From: Flavobacteriaceae bacterium NBU2973
Lineage (GTDB): Bacteria; Bacteroidota; Bacteroidia; Flavobacteriales; Flavobacteriaceae
Assembly: GCA_026162565.1 (NCBI GenBank)
Contig: JAOEIQ010000001.1
Location: 310,001-374,000, forward strand
Direction: 5' to 3'
DNA: 64,000 nucleotides
Of the stretch, positions 62,633 to 64,000 are shown one piece after another. Positions within the stretch are counted from its first letter, which is position 1, and every line of letters begins with the position of its first letter. The position numbers were made by a program, and so were the translations under genes. Below the pieces are notes generated by a model. That model made no database searches. It saw only the letters and a program-made list of their open reading frames with translations, and had not been told where the DNA came from.

Positions 62633-62989
62633 ATGGCAAGAGACGAGCAATTAAAACAGCAGTGGGAATTAGTAGTAGAAAAACTATCTAACCAATTTGC
62701 TGATGGAGATAAACTAGATTTAGATGCAATTATTTACTTAATTGGTTTGCAAGAGTTAGGGCAGCTAGATAGAGAGTTTAAAAAAGATGAAAAAGTAAAC
62801 CTAATGCATATTGCTATATGCAAGCTTTTAGAGCCTTACGGTTATTATGAGTTTGATTATGTTGATGATGATGGTTGGCCACATTATAAAATTAAAGAGC
62901 AACTACCACACTTAAAAGCTGGAGAGCAAAGCATCTTGATGAAAGAAGCTATTGTAAATTACTTTTTAGAAACGGAATTTATAGATTAG
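62633..62989 (+). CDS. Conserved hypothetical protein
   Basis: 118-residue acidic, mostly helical cytoplasmic protein without signal or membrane segment. Blocks such as DLDAIIYLIGLQELGQ and YGYYEFDYVDDDGWPHY look conserved. I recall similar uncharacterised proteins in Flavobacteriia but no function. It lies directly upstream of pheS, 53 bases away, with a separate promoter in between. Confidence 0.78.
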   Translation: MARDEQLKQQWELVVEKLSNQFADGDKLDLDAIIYLIGLQELGQLDREFKKDEKVNLMHIAICKLLEPYGYYEFDYVDDDGWPHYKIKEQLPHLKAGEQSILMKEAIVNYFLETEFID

Positions 62990-62995
62990 TTTTCC

Positions 62996-63003
62996 TAAAT
63001 TTG
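62996..63003 (+). promoter_or_regulatory. -7 box (TAAATTTG) of pheS
   Basis: Full consensus match, 39 bases before the pheS ATG, predicted start near 63010. No T-box or attenuator was seen in the short leader. Confidence 0.5.
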
Positions 63004-63042
63004 CCACTTATTTGAAGTTACTGAAATAAATTCAGCACAGGC

Positions 63043-64000
63043 ATGATAGATAAGATTAAAGAACTTATAGCAGAAGCAGAAGCATTTAAAGCGCAATCAA
63101 AGGAGGAAATAGAAACGTTTAGAATCAAGTACCTTGGAAAAAAAGGATTACTTAATGACTTTTTTGCAGAGTTTAAAAATGTAGCTAACGACCAAAAAAA
63201 AGAATTTGGTCAAGCTATTAATATGCTTAAAACTACTGCTCAAAATAAAGTAAATGCTTTAAAAGAAGAGTTAGAAAGTAAGGAAGAGGTTGCAGGCGTT
63301 TATGGAGATTTATCTAGACCTGGAGAGCCAATTACTCTAGGTTCACGTCATCCTATTTCTATTGTAAAAAATCAAATTATTGATATATTTTCACGCATTG
63401 GGTTTAATGTTAGTGAAGGTCCAGAAATAGAGGATGATTGGCATAATTTTACTGCTTTAAATTTGCCAGAATACCATCCAGCGCGTGATATGCAGGATAC
63501 GTTTTTTGTGCAAACTAATCCAGATATATTATTACGTACGCACACAAGTTCTGTGCAAGTGCGATACATGGAAAACAATCAACCACCAATTCGTACAATT
63601 TCTCCAGGGCGAGTATTTAGAAATGAGGCAATTTCTGCGCGCTCACATTGTTTTTTTCACCAAGTAGAAGGCTTGTATATAGATAAAGACGTCAGCTTTG
63701 CAGATTTAAAACAAACATTACAATACTTTACTACAGAGATGTTTGGGAAAAGTAAAATTAGATTACGTCCTTCCTATTTCCCATTTACAGAACCTAGTGC
63801 TGAAGTAGATGTATATTGGGGACTTGAAACGGAAACCGATTATAAAATGACCAAAGGTACTGGTTGGTTAGAAATAATGGGTTGTGGTATGGTAGATCCT
63901 AATGTATTAGACAACTGTGGAATAGACTCAAAAGAATACTCTGGATTTGCCTTTGGAATGGGAATTGATCGTATAGCATTACTATTACATCAAATTAGTG
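63043..64000 (+). CDS. pheS: Phenylalanine-tRNA ligase alpha subunit (3' partial)
   Basis: The ATG at 63043 begins MIDKIKELIAEAEAFKAQ, the coiled-coil arm of PheS. The frame stays open to the window end (319 complete codons, roughly 20 short of a usual PheS). Motif 2 is visible as RTISPGRVFRNEAISARSHCFFHQVEG, and motif 3 as GFAFGMGIDRIALLLHQIS at the very end. It charges tRNA-Phe together with PheT, whose gene should lie beyond the window or elsewhere. Not listed as a full gene because the stop is outside. Confidence 0.96.
   Translation, partial: MIDKIKELIAEAEAFKAQSKEEIETFRIKYLGKKGLLNDFFAEFKNVANDQKKEFGQAINMLKTTAQNKVNALKEELESKEEVAGVYGDLSRPGEPITLGSRHPISIVKNQIIDIFSRIGFNVSEGPEIEDDWHNFTALNLPEYHPARDMQDTFFVQTNPDILLRTHTSSVQVRYMENNQPPIRTISPGRVFRNEAISARSHCFFHQVEGLYIDKDVSFADLKQTLQYFTTEMFGKSKIRLRPSYFPFTEPSAEVDVYWGLETETDYKMTKGTGWLEIMGCGMVDPNVLDNCGIDSKEYSGFAFGMGIDRIALLLHQIS

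Noticed and set aside
1-64000. tRNA, rRNA, tmRNA and RNase P RNA genes
   Set aside because: Intergenic gaps were read on both strands for T-loop (GGTTCGA) and acceptor-stem patterns and for long structured stretches; none was found. A covariance search would be decisive.

Overview
The window reads as chromosomal DNA of a marine-type member of the Flavobacteriaceae (phylum Bacteroidota). The evidence is the low GC content, the near absence of Shine-Dalgarno sequences, the recurrent promoter element TAnnTTTG, a short primary sigma factor without region 1.1, a type IX secretion (gliding-type) C-terminal domain, the Bat aerotolerance operon and several families typical of the phylum (DUF6090, IPExxxVDY, DUF4382, DUF2490). 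No rRNA, tRNA, CRISPR array, transposase, prophage or integrase was seen. The first gene (OsmC-like) and the last gene (pheS) are cut by the window edges.

Layout. 1-5 kb: OsmC-like protein, recJ, an MFS exporter, a small Cys-rich protein, then a minus-strand set with a 32-residue membrane peptide, queD and an lpxH-like hydrolase overlapping head to tail. 5-9.3 kb: MATE exporter, GNAT, universal stress protein, a 330-base region with a strong promoter and hairpins, a 63-residue protein and the primary sigma factor. 9.2-20.2 kb (minus): hydrolase, AddB-like nuclease, OmpA/TSP3 porin-like protein, kbl, AddA-like helicase-nuclease (TTG start) and a kelch-like lipoprotein. 20.4-25.7 kb: superoxide dismutase, a 560-base region with three tandem copies of a probable small RNA, then purF-like, PfkB kinase, viroplasmin-type RNase H and purN. 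25.9-31.8 kb: acpP-fabF-rnc, IPExxxVDY protein, pyk, dinB and a CYTH protein. 31.8-39.3 kb is the most accessory stretch: a YciI lipoprotein, an ABM monooxygenase with a LacI-type operator, an 833-residue secreted repeat protein, an SH3 protein, a chain of overlapping DUF6090 reading frames of which two are eroded by palindromic repeats, and an isoaspartyl peptidase.

39.4-48.5 kb: aldehyde dehydrogenase, a DUF1800-DUF1501 pair, a 340-base regulatory region with a candidate small RNA, a Cys-rich lipoprotein, an AlbA_2 protein, an SDR, a DUF4382 lipoprotein and an aldo/keto reductase. 48.6-58.4 kb: complete MoxR-DUF58-membrane protein-BatA-[flavodoxin-like reductase]-BatB-BatC-BatD-BatE operon. 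58.5-61.9 kb: small membrane protein, SulP transporter, DUF2490 outer-membrane protein and beta-carbonic anhydrase, which together look like a bicarbonate uptake and CO2 hydration module. 62-64 kb: CvpA, a conserved hypothetical protein and pheS.

The observations that most deserve a second look are the tandem small RNAs (21.0-21.5 kb), the translationally coupled chain of DUF6090 remnants (37.1-38.1 kb), the possibly leaderless 32-residue frame at 7.9 kb, the 32-residue membrane peptide ahead of queD, and the redox protein embedded in the bat operon. Promoter calls rest on eye-matching to the Bacteroidota consensus. Family names rest on motif recognition, not on database searches.
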